59,831 nt of DNA from Gammaproteobacteria bacterium (GCA_027012135.1 JALUZF010000186.1:1-59831); one strand, 5' to 3'; shown: positions 24,452-34,392, counted from the stretch's first letter. Notes: generated by a model not told the origin, from the sequence alone. A program made the numbers and translations.

Positions 24452-25813
24452 ATGTTAAACAAACAATTATTTGGAAGAAAATTACTGGCCGCCAGTATCG
24501 CCATAACCCTGGGTACTTTTCAGTACAGCGGTTTAAATACGGTCTATGCACAGCAGCAGGATGAACATGAACATACCCAGGAAAATATGCATAAAGATGA
24601 TCATAATGAAGCGGATCATAAGGAAACTGAACATCATGATGATCATGAAGGTGAGCATAAATCCGGGAAACACCAGAATGAACATGAGCATATGGAAAAA
24701 GATGAGCATAATCATGAGGAAGGACATAATGATAAACATTCAGGTGAATCGGCTAAAGCTGATGAGCACGGTCATGGGCATGGTGATGAAGAGGAAGAAG
24801 GTTTTGTAAAAATGACAGCCCAGCAGCAGGCCATGGCCGGTATCCAGGTTGAGCCTGTTGCCTACGAAAGCCATGTTAATGAAATTATAACTGCGCCTGG
24901 AGAAGTGGTTAACGATCTGTACAAAACGACGCTGCTTACTACGCAGGTTGATTCCAGAGTGCTGAAACGAAAAGTGGTTCTGGGACAGCATGTTAAAAAA
25001 GGCGATGTGATTGCCGTACTCTATAGTCTGGAAATTGCAACGGCCCAGAACCAGTTAAAAGTAGCCCTTTCAGAATGGAATCGGGTCAGAAAACTGGGCA
25101 AACAGACCGTTGGAGCCAAACGCTATGTGGAAGCCAAAGCTGATTTTGAAAAAAATAAGGAGGTACTGCTTGCTTATGGTTTTAACCAGGACCTGATAAA
25201 ACAGTTAATAAACGGTAAAAATAAATACCCATCCGGTGCTTATCCGGTAATTGCGCCTCATGACGGAGTTATTATGGAAGATAATTTCCAGTCCGGACAG
25301 TACCTGCCTGCCGGCTCAACCATTGCCCGACTGGTGGATGAAAGTGATGTCTGGGTTGATGCCTTATTAGCACCGGAAATCGGTCAGCGTATTCCCGTCG
25401 GCACCCTGGCAAAAGTCGATATTGATAATAAAATCTTTCCAGCCAAAGTCATCCATGACAGCCATGCTATTGATGAAGTCACCCGTACCCGCAAGATACG
25501 GCTAATTATTCAGAACCAGGATCATGTTCTGCATGCTGGTTTATTTGCCAAAGTATTTATTGAGCTGCCTGTTAAGGAAAAAGTTATTCTGCTGCCTGAA
25601 ACCGCCCTGATGCGTTCTTCTGATGGCGACTGGGCCGTTTTTATAGAGCAGGAACCCGGTGTGTTTAAACAACAGGAAGTCGAACTGGTGAATACCATTA
25701 ATGGCAAGCACCAGATCAAAGGCCTGAAACCGGGTCAGAAGGTGGCTGTAAAAGGGGCTTTTTTCCTGGCATCTGAAATGGCCAAGGGTGGTTTTGATCC
25801 GCATAACCATTAG
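24452..25813 (+). CDS. czcB: CzcB-like periplasmic adaptor with a long His-rich segment
   Basis: A 453-residue membrane-fusion adaptor. After a signal sequence ending near YAQ (residue 34) comes a segment of about 75 residues very rich in His, Asp and Glu (for example EADHKETEHHDDHEGEH and DEHGHGHGDEEEE). Then come the usual adaptor domains with barrel-sandwich (VLGQHVKKGDVIAVL) and beta-barrel. The His-rich part should bind several divalent cations such as Zn(II), Ni(II) or Co(II) and could present them to the pump. It has no C-terminal CusF domain, unlike the adaptor at 2152. Confidence 0.88.
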   Translation: MLNKQLFGRKLLAASIAITLGTFQYSGLNTVYAQQQDEHEHTQENMHKDDHNEADHKETEHHDDHEGEHKSGKHQNEHEHMEKDEHNHEEGHNDKHSGESAKADEHGHGHGDEEEEGFVKMTAQQQAMAGIQVEPVAYESHVNEIITAPGEVVNDLYKTTLLTTQVDSRVLKRKVVLGQHVKKGDVIAVLYSLEIATAQNQLKVALSEWNRVRKLGKQTVGAKRYVEAKADFEKNKEVLLAYGFNQDLIKQLINGKNKYPSGAYPVIAPHDGVIMEDNFQSGQYLPAGSTIARLVDESDVWVDALLAPEIGQRIPVGTLAKVDIDNKIFPAKVIHDSHAIDEVTRTRKIRLIIQNQDHVLHAGLFAKVFIELPVKEKVILLPETALMRSSDGDWAVFIEQEPGVFKQQEVELVNTINGKHQIKGLKPGQKVAVKGAFFLASEMAKGGFDPHNH

Positions 25814-25902
25814 ACCCGGCAATAGATACTGTATACCCCTTTATTTCCGAAATTTGAAAAATCTACAGGTCTGTAAATAAATAACCTGTATGGAGAAAGA
25901 TT

Positions 25903-28900
25903 ATGTTTAATCGAATAATCGACTGGTCTGTCTGTAACCGCCTGCTGGTGGTTATTGCGCTGACTGTGTTTGGAATGGCCAGTTATTTTATTATACCAAA
26001 ACTGAACCTGGATGCTTTTCCCGATGTAACCAATGTTCAGGTGGCTGTTAATACCGAGGCGCCGGGACTGGCCTCAGAAGAAGTGGAACAGTTAATTACC
26101 TTTCCCATTGAATCGGTGATGTACGCCCTGCCGGACGTGGAAGAGGTGCGTTCTATTTCTAAAACCGGACTTTCCGGTATTACTATTGTGTTTAAGGAAG
26201 GTACTGACATTTATTTTGCCCGCCAGCTGGTGTTCGAGCGCCTGCAGCAGGCTAAGGAGCTGATCCCTGAAGGAGTAGGGACGCCGGAAATCGGGCCTAA
26301 TACATCCGGTCTCGGCCAGGTTTACCAGTACCTGTTAGTCGCTGAACCGGGTTCAGGTTATGATTCCATGGCTTTACGAAGCCTTAATGACTGGGTGGTT
26401 AAACTGCTCCTGATGCCCGTTGACGGGGTAACTGATGTGCTGTCTTTCGGTGGTGAAGTCAAGCAGTACCAGGTGAACATTGAACCCAGTAAACTACTGG
26501 CCTATAACCTGAGCATTGAACAGGTTATAGAGCAGATAGAAAACAGTAACAAAAACTCCGGCGGCTGGTATATGAATCGCGGCCAGGAGCAACTGGTTAT
26601 TCGGGGCGTTGGCTGGTTAAGCAGCGGTAGGCAGGGATTGCAGGAAATTGCTGATATTCCGGTTAAGGAGCAGGACGGTATTGTTGTACGGGTTGGTGAT
26701 CTGGCTAAAGTAGAATTTGGCAACGAGATCCGTCAGGGGGCTGTTACCATGACCCGCAGAACGGCGGACGGCAGTATTGAATCATTGGGTGAAGTGGTTT
26801 CCGGTATTGTACTTAAACGTATGGGTTCCAATACCAAAGCCACTATTGACGGCATTAATGAGCGTATTGATCTGATCCAGCAGGCCTTGCCTGAAGGGGT
26901 TAGGTTTGATGGTTTTTATGATCAGGCGGATTTAATCACCAAAGCTGTTCAGACGGTGGTTGATGCCTTAATGATGGCCTTTATATTTATTATTATTATT
27001 CTGGCCCTGTTTCTGGTTAATATCCGTGCCACTTTCCTGGTGCTTATTTCCATTCCCTTATCCATTGGCCTGGCGCTTATGGTTATGTCCTGGTACGGCC
27101 TGTCAGCCAATTTGATGTCGCTTGGCGGACTGGCGGTGGCCATCGGGATGCTGGTGGACGGTTCTGTGGTTATGGTGGAGAATATTTTCAAACACCTGAG
27201 TCATCCTGACCGTATGCATGAAAAAGAAGTGGCGGAAAAGGTGGCTCTGAATGATCCCGATCCTTTTGATGCTCAGCATGATGAACATGGTATTGCACTG
27301 AGAATTAAGGAAGCCGGTAAAGAAGTTGCCCGGCCGGTCTTTTTTGCCGCTATGATTATTCTGGTGGTCTTTTCGCCTATTTTTTCTTTTGAGGGCGTTG
27401 AGGCTAAATTGTTTCAGCCTATGGCCATCAGTATTATGCTGGCTATTCTGGCAGCCGTTATTGTAGCTTTGCTGGTGGTTCCGGCCCTGGCTACCTATCT
27501 GTTTAAAAAAGGGGTACGCCAGGTAAATAGTCCGGTACTGGTTCCACTGGAATACCTGTATAAAAAGCTGCTTAAAATGGCACTTAAACGACCTTCGGTT
27601 ATTGTTATTGCATCTTTAGCACTGTTCGTATTTGCAGCTTCAACCGTGCCGCAGATCGGCACTGAATTTGTACCGGAACTGGAAGAGGGCACCATCAATC
27701 TGCGTACTACACTGGCGCCTTCTGCCAGTATGGAAACTTCCATTGCCGTTGCTCAGAAGCTGGAAAAGGAACTGATGAGTTTTCCTGAAGTCACCTATAC
27801 CCTGAGCCGCATTGGTCGGGCAGAAATTGGCGGTGATCCGGAGCCGGTTAATAACATTGAAATATACATTGGCCTAAAACCGGTGGATGAATGGACTTCA
27901 GCCAGTAACCGTCAGGAATTACAGAATCTTATGGAACGTAAACTGGAAATCCATCCCGGTTTGCTGTTTAACTTCTCCCAGCCCATTGCAACCCGGGTGG
28001 ATGAGTTATTATCCGGAGTGAAAGCCCAGCTGGCCATTAAACTGTTCGGAAAGGAGCTTTCGGTACTGGCCGAAAAAGGTAAGGAAATTGAGGAACAGGT
28101 TAAAAAGGTTAATGGTGCTGTCGATGTGGCCATGGAGCAGATTGCCGGTGAAGCCCAGCTGGTGATTCGTCCGGATCGTGCTGCTCTGTCCCGCTTCGGT
28201 ATTTCTATTTCCCAGGTTATGAACCTGGTGGAGCAGGGAGTAGGGGGAGCCAGTGCCGGCCAGGTTATTCAGGGTAATGAACGCTATGATATTTATGTCC
28301 GGCTAAAAGAGCAGTATCGAAACTCGGCACAGGCTATTCGTGATCTGAGAATACAGGCGGCTAATGGTGCCTGGGTAAGGGTGGCAGATGTGGCTAAAGT
28401 AGAAATCGAATCCGGGCCGCCGCAGATCAGACGTGACGATGTTCAGCGCCGGGTCGTGATCCAGGCCAATGTGCAGGGGCGTGATATGGGTGGTGTGGTC
28501 ACTGATATTAAACAGGCGATTGCTGAAAATGTCGAACTGCCGGTGGGTTATAGTGTCGATATTGGCGGTCAGTACGAAAACCAGCAGCGGGCGCAGAAAC
28601 GTCTGATGATTGTAGTGCCTATATCTATTGCCCTGATTGCCCTGCTATTGTACTTTGCCTTTAATTCCATTGGCCAGGCCCTGCTGATTATGGTCAATGT
28701 ACCGCTGGCACTGATTGGCGGAATTTTTGCTCTGTATCTGACCGGGCAGTATCTCTCTGTACCCAGCTCAGTCGGTTTTATTACCCTGTTCGGGGTGGCC
28801 GTGCTGAACGGCGTGGTGATGGTGGAAAGTATTAATCAACGGATTGAAGCCGGGCAGTTAATGCAGGATGCCGTGTATGAAGGGGCCGTTTCCAGGCTGC

Positions 28901-29106
28901 GTCCGGTATTAATGACAGCCTTAACCTCGGCACTGGGTCTGATACCGGTATTAATGTCCAATGGGGTGGGGGCTGAGATTCAGAAACCGCTCGCCAGCGT
29001 GATTGAAGGAGGCCTTATAAGTGCCACATTTCTGACTTTATTTGTGGTACCCTGTTTATTTATATTCTTCTCCAAAGCTAAATTCAGCCGGGGAGATGAT
29101 GCTTAA
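25903..29106 (+). CDS. czcA: CzcA/HME-type RND heavy-metal efflux pump
   Basis: A 1067-residue proton-driven exporter with 12 expected membrane helices and two large periplasmic loops. The TM4 motif is AIGMLVDGSVVMVEN; canonical Zn/Co/Cd CzcA pumps have DFG in place of AIG here. The relay Asp and Glu are present. Unlike the pump at 3915 it lacks the Met-triad context (TRVDELLSGVKAQLAIKLFG instead of TRIDMLATG). It is therefore a divalent-cation-type HME-RND of uncertain metal, not a second copper pump. Operon order fits a Czc system. Confidence 0.88.
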   Translation: MFNRIIDWSVCNRLLVVIALTVFGMASYFIIPKLNLDAFPDVTNVQVAVNTEAPGLASEEVEQLITFPIESVMYALPDVEEVRSISKTGLSGITIVFKEGTDIYFARQLVFERLQQAKELIPEGVGTPEIGPNTSGLGQVYQYLLVAEPGSGYDSMALRSLNDWVVKLLLMPVDGVTDVLSFGGEVKQYQVNIEPSKLLAYNLSIEQVIEQIENSNKNSGGWYMNRGQEQLVIRGVGWLSSGRQGLQEIADIPVKEQDGIVVRVGDLAKVEFGNEIRQGAVTMTRRTADGSIESLGEVVSGIVLKRMGSNTKATIDGINERIDLIQQALPEGVRFDGFYDQADLITKAVQTVVDALMMAFIFIIIILALFLVNIRATFLVLISIPLSIGLALMVMSWYGLSANLMSLGGLAVAIGMLVDGSVVMVENIFKHLSHPDRMHEKEVAEKVALNDPDPFDAQHDEHGIALRIKEAGKEVARPVFFAAMIILVVFSPIFSFEGVEAKLFQPMAISIMLAILAAVIVALLVVPALATYLFKKGVRQVNSPVLVPLEYLYKKLLKMALKRPSVIVIASLALFVFAASTVPQIGTEFVPELEEGTINLRTTLAPSASMETSIAVAQKLEKELMSFPEVTYTLSRIGRAEIGGDPEPVNNIEIYIGLKPVDEWTSASNRQELQNLMERKLEIHPGLLFNFSQPIATRVDELLSGVKAQLAIKLFGKELSVLAEKGKEIEEQVKKVNGAVDVAMEQIAGEAQLVIRPDRAALSRFGISISQVMNLVEQGVGGASAGQVIQGNERYDIYVRLKEQYRNSAQAIRDLRIQAANGAWVRVADVAKVEIESGPPQIRRDDVQRRVVIQANVQGRDMGGVVTDIKQAIAENVELPVGYSVDIGGQYENQQRAQKRLMIVVPISIALIALLLYFAFNSIGQALLIMVNVPLALIGGIFALYLTGQYLSVPSSVGFITLFGVAVLNGVVMVESINQRIEAGQLMQDAVYEGAVSRLRPVLMTALTSALGLIPVLMSNGVGAEIQKPLASVIEGGLISATFLTLFVVPCLFIFFSKAKFSRGDDA

Positions 29107-29122
29107 ACTGGAATAAGCTGAA

Positions 29123-30019
29123 TTGTCACATCACCATACACATAATACCGGACACTATAACCGGGCCTTTGCCATCGGTATTGGCCTGAATATACTTTTT
29201 GTTATTATTGAAGCTGTGTACGGTGTTCTGGCCGACTCCCTGGCCCTGCTAGCCGATGCCGGTCATAATCTCAGTGATGTACTGGGCCTGTTGCTGGCCT
29301 GGGGTGCGTTTTACTTTTCTGCTAAACCGGTCACTGACAAAAGAACCTATGGCTTTCGAAAAATTACCGTGCTTGCTTCTATTGCCAGTGCCATTATTTT
29401 ACTACTGGCACTGGGCGGTATAGTCTGGGAGGCCATCGGTCGATTTAATAACCCCAGGCCGGTTGAAGGTATGACGGTGGTGGTGGTTGCACTGGTGGGG
29501 GTGGTGATTAATACCATTACCGCCCTGCTGTTTATAAAAGACCAGCACCATGATCTGAATATTCGCGGTGCTTTTCTGCATATGGCGGCGGATGCCGCCA
29601 TCTCACTTGGGGTAGCCATTGCCGGTCTGGTTATTTTGCAGACCGGCTGGCTGACTATCGATCCTGTCATTAGTCTGGTCATTGTGGCTGTTATTCTGGT
29701 CGGTACCTGGGGACTTTTAAGAGACTCCTTTAACCTGTCTATTGATGCTGTCCCTGAAAATATTGATATGCCCGGTCTGAAAAAATACCTTGCCGGACTG
29801 GAACCGGTCATGTCTTATCATGATCTGCATGTCTGGGCTATCAGTACTACAATTACCGCTCTGTCGGTGCATCTGGTAGTGAAGTCGGACAAACTGGATA
29901 ACCAGCTGTTAACCGATATTCAACAGCACCTTAATGATCATTTCAGTATTGAACATGCCACCATACAGGTAGAGCAGGCAGGCAGCAAACTCTCCAGTCA
30001 GGATCCGGACTGCCATTGA
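29123..30019 (+). CDS. czcD: cation diffusion facilitator (CzcD/ZitB-like)
   Basis: A 298-residue inner-membrane antiporter exporting Zn(II) and related ions from the cytoplasm. It starts with His-rich SHHHTHNTGHY, then six helices. The metal-site motifs ADAGHNLSD (HxxxD, TM2) and LHMAADAA (HxxxD, TM5) favour zinc. The C-terminal cytoplasmic domain contains HDLHVWAIS. The start is TTG at 29123, since no ATG or GTG in frame would keep the N terminus; it lies 17 bp after czcA. It complements the RND pump by moving metal from cytoplasm to periplasm. Confidence 0.9.
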   Translation: MSHHHTHNTGHYNRAFAIGIGLNILFVIIEAVYGVLADSLALLADAGHNLSDVLGLLLAWGAFYFSAKPVTDKRTYGFRKITVLASIASAIILLLALGGIVWEAIGRFNNPRPVEGMTVVVVALVGVVINTITALLFIKDQHHDLNIRGAFLHMAADAAISLGVAIAGLVILQTGWLTIDPVISLVIVAVILVGTWGLLRDSFNLSIDAVPENIDMPGLKKYLAGLEPVMSYHDLHVWAISTTITALSVHLVVKSDKLDNQLLTDIQQHLNDHFSIEHATIQVEQAGSKLSSQDPDCH

Positions 30020-30061
30020 AGCGGTATGAATAGGTGGGTTTTTTATGCTCTTTCGTATAAA

Positions 30062-30105
30062 ATATCCTGTTTTGGAAAATAAAACATATGTTTCTAACAG
30101 GATAT
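30062..30105 (+). promoter_or_regulatory. leader hairpin covering the Shine-Dalgarno of the symporter gene
   Basis: ATATCCTGTT (30062-30071) pairs perfectly with AACAGGATAT (30096-30105). The right arm contains AGGA, the only candidate ribosome-binding site for the ATG at 30114. In RNA a 10-bp stem with a 24-base loop would hide it. The same dyad could instead be a DNA operator. No T-tract follows, so it is not a terminator. Confidence 0.45.
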
Positions 30106-30113
30106 GAATACTG

Positions 30114-32279
30114 ATGGCATTGGTCCGATTTTATAAAAATTTAACTCCGTTCAAAAGAGTGCTCATTGCGTTGTTTCTGGGTATTACTTGCGGGATTATT
30201 GTAGGGGAACCTGCGGGTAAGCTGGAATTTATCGGTAATGCCTATATCCGTCTACTGCAGATGACTGTTCTGCCATACATTCTGGTATCCATTATCGGAG
30301 GGCTGGGACACCTTGATGGCTATATGGCCGGCCGCATCGGAATGAAGGCATTGCGGGTGATTCTGATAGTCTGGCTTGCGGTAATGCTGACTCTGACTCT
30401 GCTGCCCCTGGCGTATCCCGACTGGGAAACCTCCGGTTTTTTCAGTACCAGTCTGGTCACAGAACCGGCCAAATTTAATTTTGTTGATCTGTATATCCCA
30501 TCCAATATTTTTGCCTCACTGGCCAATACCATTGTTCCGGCTGTGGTGCTGTTTTCTCTTTTAATGGGTATTTCTCTGATCAATGTCAAAGAAAAAGAAT
30601 CACTGATTCAACTGACAAAGAGCCTGGGTGATACCTTAATGGGTGTGGCTTCTTTTGTTGCCAAACTGGCACCTATTGGTATTTTTGCCATTTCTGTTTC
30701 TGCCGCCGGAACTCTGGAACCTGAAGATCTTGGTCGTTTACAGGTGTTTTTATGGGTTTATCTGGTTGCTGCAGCCTTGCTTGCACTGGTATTTCTGCCC
30801 CTGATCCTGCACTGGGCCACACCTTTTAATTATCGTCAGATCCTGTCTGTGGCTGGTGAGGCGGCTATTACCGCACTGGCCACCGGTACGGTACTGGTGG
30901 TGCTGCCCATGATTATTGAACGCAGTAAGGAGATGCTCAAAGAAAAAGAAATGGACAGTGATGAAACCTACTCCACAGTGGATGTTATTGTACCTACGGC
31001 CTATAGTTTTCCCAGTACAGGCACCTTGCTAGGGCTTGGTTTTATTCTGTTTTCAGCCTGGTATGTCGGTTCACCCTTATCGATTTATCAGTATCCCTCA
31101 TTCATTGTAATGGGGGCACTGACGGCTTTCGGCAGTATGGCCGTAGCCATTCCCTTTATGCTGGATTTTTTCGGACTGCCGGCGGATCAGTTCCAGCTTT
31201 ATCTGCTGGGCAGTGTGGTTACAGCACGTGTTGCTACAGCCCTGGCGGCCTTACACGGTTTTGTAGTAACACTTCTGGTAGCCAGCGCAGTCATTCGGTT
31301 ATTAAACTGGTCCCGACTGTTCCAGGCTATTGCGGCCCATCTGGGTATTACTTTTGTGGTTATGATACTGATGGGGCAGGCTCTGACCTATCTTATTCCT
31401 TATGAATACGAAGGCAGTAAATCCTTTGAGTCCATGCGCTTACTGGAGAAGTCTCAACCCGTTAAACGGGTTAAGGAATTTGCACCATTGAGCGAAAGCG
31501 ATCAGGCACGACAGCGCCTGAAAGTTATTCTGGAACGGGATGTATTACGTATAGGCTATTTCTCCAACACTCTACCTTATGCATTTAGAAATAATAAAGC
31601 TGAGCTGGTGGGGCTGGATATGGAAATTATCAATGAACTGGCTAAGGATCTAGGTGTAAAAATTGAATATGTGCATATTAAACGACGTGGTCAGGAAGAT
31701 AAAATGCTTCAGGATGGTCGAATTGATATTGCCGTTGGTGGGAATTCTATTACACCAAGTGGTGCCAAAACGGCGGTTTATTCTTCGCCTTATATGGTTA
31801 ATACAGCTGGTGTTGTCGTACTGGATAAGTTTCGAGATGAATATCAATCACTGGATATGATAGAAGATAGACAAACTCTGACTCTGGCAGTACCGGATAT
31901 CGCCTATTATTTACGGGTGGCTAAGGAATACTTCCCCAATGCTGAAATTGTGCCATTAAAAAATACCAGGGAGTATTTTAAAGGCAAGGTTAAAGCCGAT
32001 GCATTACTTTATTCCGTTGAAATCGGTTCGGCCTGGTGTATTTTATACCCTAAATATACTGCACTTGTCCCTCATGGCCTGAAATTTAAGGTACCAATTG
32101 CCTTTAAGCTGCCTAAAAAGGAATACGACTGGGTATTTTATATTAATAACTGGCTGGAACTGAAAAAAGACGGGGGTTTCCTGGACAGAAGTTATCACTA
32201 CTGGATTATGGGGCATAACCCTAAAGAGAAAGAACCGCGCTGGTCGGTGTTAAGAAATGTCTTTGGCTGGGATATTTAG
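30114..32279 (+). CDS. dicarboxylate/amino-acid:cation symporter fused to a solute-binding domain
   Basis: A 721-residue fusion. Residues 1 to about 425 are a sodium:dicarboxylate symporter (SDF/DAACS) with eight hydrophobic segments and the family's reentrant Ser/Thr/Pro-rich parts. Residues about 470-705 are a family 3 periplasmic binding domain (LRIGYFSNTLPYAFRNN ... GLDMEIINELAKDLG). The binding domain probably captures an organic or amino acid for the carrier in cis. It lies 94 bp after the CDF gene on the same strand, behind a hairpin covering its ribosome-binding site. Its link to metal efflux may be only positional. Confidence 0.85.
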   Translation: MALVRFYKNLTPFKRVLIALFLGITCGIIVGEPAGKLEFIGNAYIRLLQMTVLPYILVSIIGGLGHLDGYMAGRIGMKALRVILIVWLAVMLTLTLLPLAYPDWETSGFFSTSLVTEPAKFNFVDLYIPSNIFASLANTIVPAVVLFSLLMGISLINVKEKESLIQLTKSLGDTLMGVASFVAKLAPIGIFAISVSAAGTLEPEDLGRLQVFLWVYLVAAALLALVFLPLILHWATPFNYRQILSVAGEAAITALATGTVLVVLPMIIERSKEMLKEKEMDSDETYSTVDVIVPTAYSFPSTGTLLGLGFILFSAWYVGSPLSIYQYPSFIVMGALTAFGSMAVAIPFMLDFFGLPADQFQLYLLGSVVTARVATALAALHGFVVTLLVASAVIRLLNWSRLFQAIAAHLGITFVVMILMGQALTYLIPYEYEGSKSFESMRLLEKSQPVKRVKEFAPLSESDQARQRLKVILERDVLRIGYFSNTLPYAFRNNKAELVGLDMEIINELAKDLGVKIEYVHIKRRGQEDKMLQDGRIDIAVGGNSITPSGAKTAVYSSPYMVNTAGVVVLDKFRDEYQSLDMIEDRQTLTLAVPDIAYYLRVAKEYFPNAEIVPLKNTREYFKGKVKADALLYSVEIGSAWCILYPKYTALVPHGLKFKVPIAFKLPKKEYDWVFYINNWLELKKDGGFLDRSYHYWIMGHNPKEKEPRWSVLRNVFGWDI

Positions 32280-32308
32280 GTCAGAGTTGGCCGTTTATTA
32301 AGCTTTTA

Positions 32309-32342
32309 ACTTCCCCTTCTTTAGAAGGGGGGATTGAGGGGT
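32309..32342. repeat. REP-like hairpin element, copy 1
   Basis: TTCCCCTTCTT, short loop, AAGGGGGGATTGAGGGG. The stem CCCCTTCT/AGAAGGGG is perfect with a two-base loop. A closely similar sequence lies after pnp at 53332. It lies between the convergent symporter and amidohydrolase genes and may stabilise or end transcripts from both sides. Confidence 0.55.
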
Positions 32343-32352
32343 TGCAAATAAA

Positions 32353-33180
32353 TCAGGCTATAGTCTGAATATAATTGTCCGTATTGGCGCGTACTGTTTT
32401 ATTAAACTGTTCCTGCATAGACGGTAATACTAGCGCATCCGGTTCGCCGCTCAGTTCATCCATAAACACTTTTTTGACCTCGGTTGCCAGCACCAGAACA
32501 TTGTCATAACGGCTGTGACAGAAACCGGCCAGATAACCTTTACCGTAAAATATATCATTTTCAGCCGCAGTAATGTCCACACCCTCTACCTGCATGTTTT
32601 TTAGTGCGCTCAGCCAGGTATCAATAACCGGACGCCAAATGTCACTCTTCACAGAAGTGGTTCCAAGGTTGAAAACCGGCAGGTCGGTACGTTCGTGGCG
32701 TTTGTAATTATAGGAGTGGGTGTCATAGACAATACACTGGCTGAAATCTTCACTCAGGGCTTCCACTACTGCAGCAACAATACGGTAAAACCGGGCATGC
32801 TTTTCCTTGCTTACAGCAATCTGTTCATCAGTTAAAGGTGTTTTCCAGACTTCTTTGCCCCAGGCAGTTTCATAAACACATTCATCGGTATTACGATTGA
32901 GATCGTATTCATAGCGGGAATCATTGCCAATCATGGTAATAGGCTGGTGTTCAATAAAACTGCCAGTATATGGGTCTTCTTCATAATAGCGTTCGGCCTG
33001 AGTGAGCAGACTGTTCTGTGCAAGTTCTTCACGCAGGTTGCCCCCATTATGAATAGCTGCTGCCAGAGCCGGTTCGTATTTATCAATTTTTATATTAAAA
33101 CCACCGCCTTCTATGGTGGCTGTAAACGTTTCTCTATTATTAATTTTTGATAAAATGTCCTGTTCTGATAATATGATCAT
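32353..33180 (-). CDS. N-formylglutamate amidohydrolase family protein
   Basis: A protein of about 275 residues with family features (PF05013): GGGFN...IHNGG, EEDPYTG, YDLNR, YDTHSYNYKR and a later FCHSRY. The enzyme class hydrolyses N-formylglutamate or similar amides; some members are only amidohydrolase-like. Start 33180 is chosen because AGGA lies six bases before it; a longer frame to 33273 would overlap the divergent gene and adds a non-homologous hydrophobic stretch. No histidine-degradation genes are nearby, so the pathway is not known. Confidence 0.8.
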   Translation of the reverse strand: MIILSEQDILSKINNRETFTATIEGGGFNIKIDKYEPALAAAIHNGGNLREELAQNSLLTQAERYYEEDPYTGSFIEHQPITMIGNDSRYEYDLNRNTDECVYETAWGKEVWKTPLTDEQIAVSKEKHARFYRIVAAVVEALSEDFSQCIVYDTHSYNYKRHERTDLPVFNLGTTSVKSDIWRPVIDTWLSALKNMQVEGVDITAAENDIFYGKGYLAGFCHSRYDNVLVLATEVKKVFMDELSGEPDALVLPSMQEQFNKTVRANTDNYIQTIA

Positions 33181-33256
33181 TCTATTCCTGTGCTCCGCTG
33201 TTAAACTTTTGACGGAGTTAGGATAACAAAAACTGTATGGATAAACGAGTATAACC

Positions 33257-34384
33257 ATGACCCCAGCCAGCAAACGAATAGCTTCTATTGACTGGATGCG
33301 TGGACTGGTGATGATTTTTATGGTGCTGGATCATGTGTCCATGGTTTACGATGCCAATCATCTGAGTTCCGATTCTGCCGCTAAATACATTGCAGGTACA
33401 CCGCTGCCGGCATTTGAGTTTTTTAGCCGCTGGATCACACATTTATGTGCCCCGGTTTTTGTCTTTCTGGCCGGAACCGCACTGGCCATTAGTGTAGAAA
33501 GAAAAGTGGCCAAAGGTATTGACCATAAACAAATTGATAAGGATATTCTGTTGCGGGGCGCTTTTATTGCTCTGCTTGATCCAACGGTAATCTCATTTTT
33601 CTCCGGAAAAATCACTATTCAGGTGTTATATGCTATTGGTGTGGCCATGATGTGTATGGCTTTTTTCCGCCGTCTCTCCAGTACTCTGTTAATTATTATC
33701 GCTATAGCCTGGTTTGCTTTCGGTGAGCTGCTGACTGTTCAGAACTGGCCGCCGGTACAGGGCCAAAGTGGTTCAATTATTGAAGCACTGCTGTATTCCA
33801 CTTATTCATCCCCCGATATGGTTATTATGTATCCCTTGCTTCCATGGCTGGCCATGATGATTATGGGCTGGGTATTTGGCCGTTATTTACTGGCTTACAG
33901 GGAAGGGAAGGCGGTGATTAGTCCAGTAAAGCTGTTAATAAGCCTGGGGGTTACCCTGTTACTGGTTTATGTGGCTATTCGCTATAATAACGGTTATGGC
34001 AATATGCTACTGTATCGTTATGACGACAGCTGGCAGCAGTGGCTGCATGTGAGCAAATATCCACCCTCAGCATCTTTTACTGCACTGGAACTGGGGCTGA
34101 TGTTTATTATTATGGGCTTAATGTTTTATTTAGAGCCAATTATCGGTGTGCGTCGAAACGGCGTATTACTGGTCTTTGGTCAGACTGCCATGATATTTTA
34201 TCTTGTGCACCGGATTATACTGACCGGATCCGGTACCTATGGCGGTTTACGCGGCATAACTGATTTGTCCACATCGTATATTATTACCGTGGTCTTTCTG
34301 ATTTTTTTATACCCGTTCTGCCTCTGGTACAGAGACTTTAAAGCCCAAAATATAAACCGTTATTTCTGGCTCAAATACCTGTAA
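33257..34384 (+). CDS. DUF1624/HGSNAT-like multipass membrane protein
   Basis: A 375-residue protein with about ten membrane segments. The N terminus RIASIDWMRGLVMIFMVLDHVSMVY is the signature of the DUF1624 family, related to heparan-alpha-glucosaminide N-acetyltransferase, with the conserved Asp-His. Members are thought to move acyl groups across the membrane to extracytoplasmic acceptors; the substrate here is unknown. It is divergent from the amidohydrolase gene and converges on the OprD-like gene with only 28 bases between. Confidence 0.78.
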   Translation: MTPASKRIASIDWMRGLVMIFMVLDHVSMVYDANHLSSDSAAKYIAGTPLPAFEFFSRWITHLCAPVFVFLAGTALAISVERKVAKGIDHKQIDKDILLRGAFIALLDPTVISFFSGKITIQVLYAIGVAMMCMAFFRRLSSTLLIIIAIAWFAFGELLTVQNWPPVQGQSGSIIEALLYSTYSSPDMVIMYPLLPWLAMMIMGWVFGRYLLAYREGKAVISPVKLLISLGVTLLLVYVAIRYNNGYGNMLLYRYDDSWQQWLHVSKYPPSASFTALELGLMFIIMGLMFYLEPIIGVRRNGVLLVFGQTAMIFYLVHRIILTGSGTYGGLRGITDLSTSYIITVVFLIFLYPFCLWYRDFKAQNINRYFWLKYL

Positions 34385-34392
34385 GCCATAAT

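Noticed and set aside
24533-24809. Alternative frames in the His-rich part of the czcB-like gene
   Set aside because: They are low-complexity shadows (Met/Ile/Phe-rich) of the repetitive His/Glu codons.
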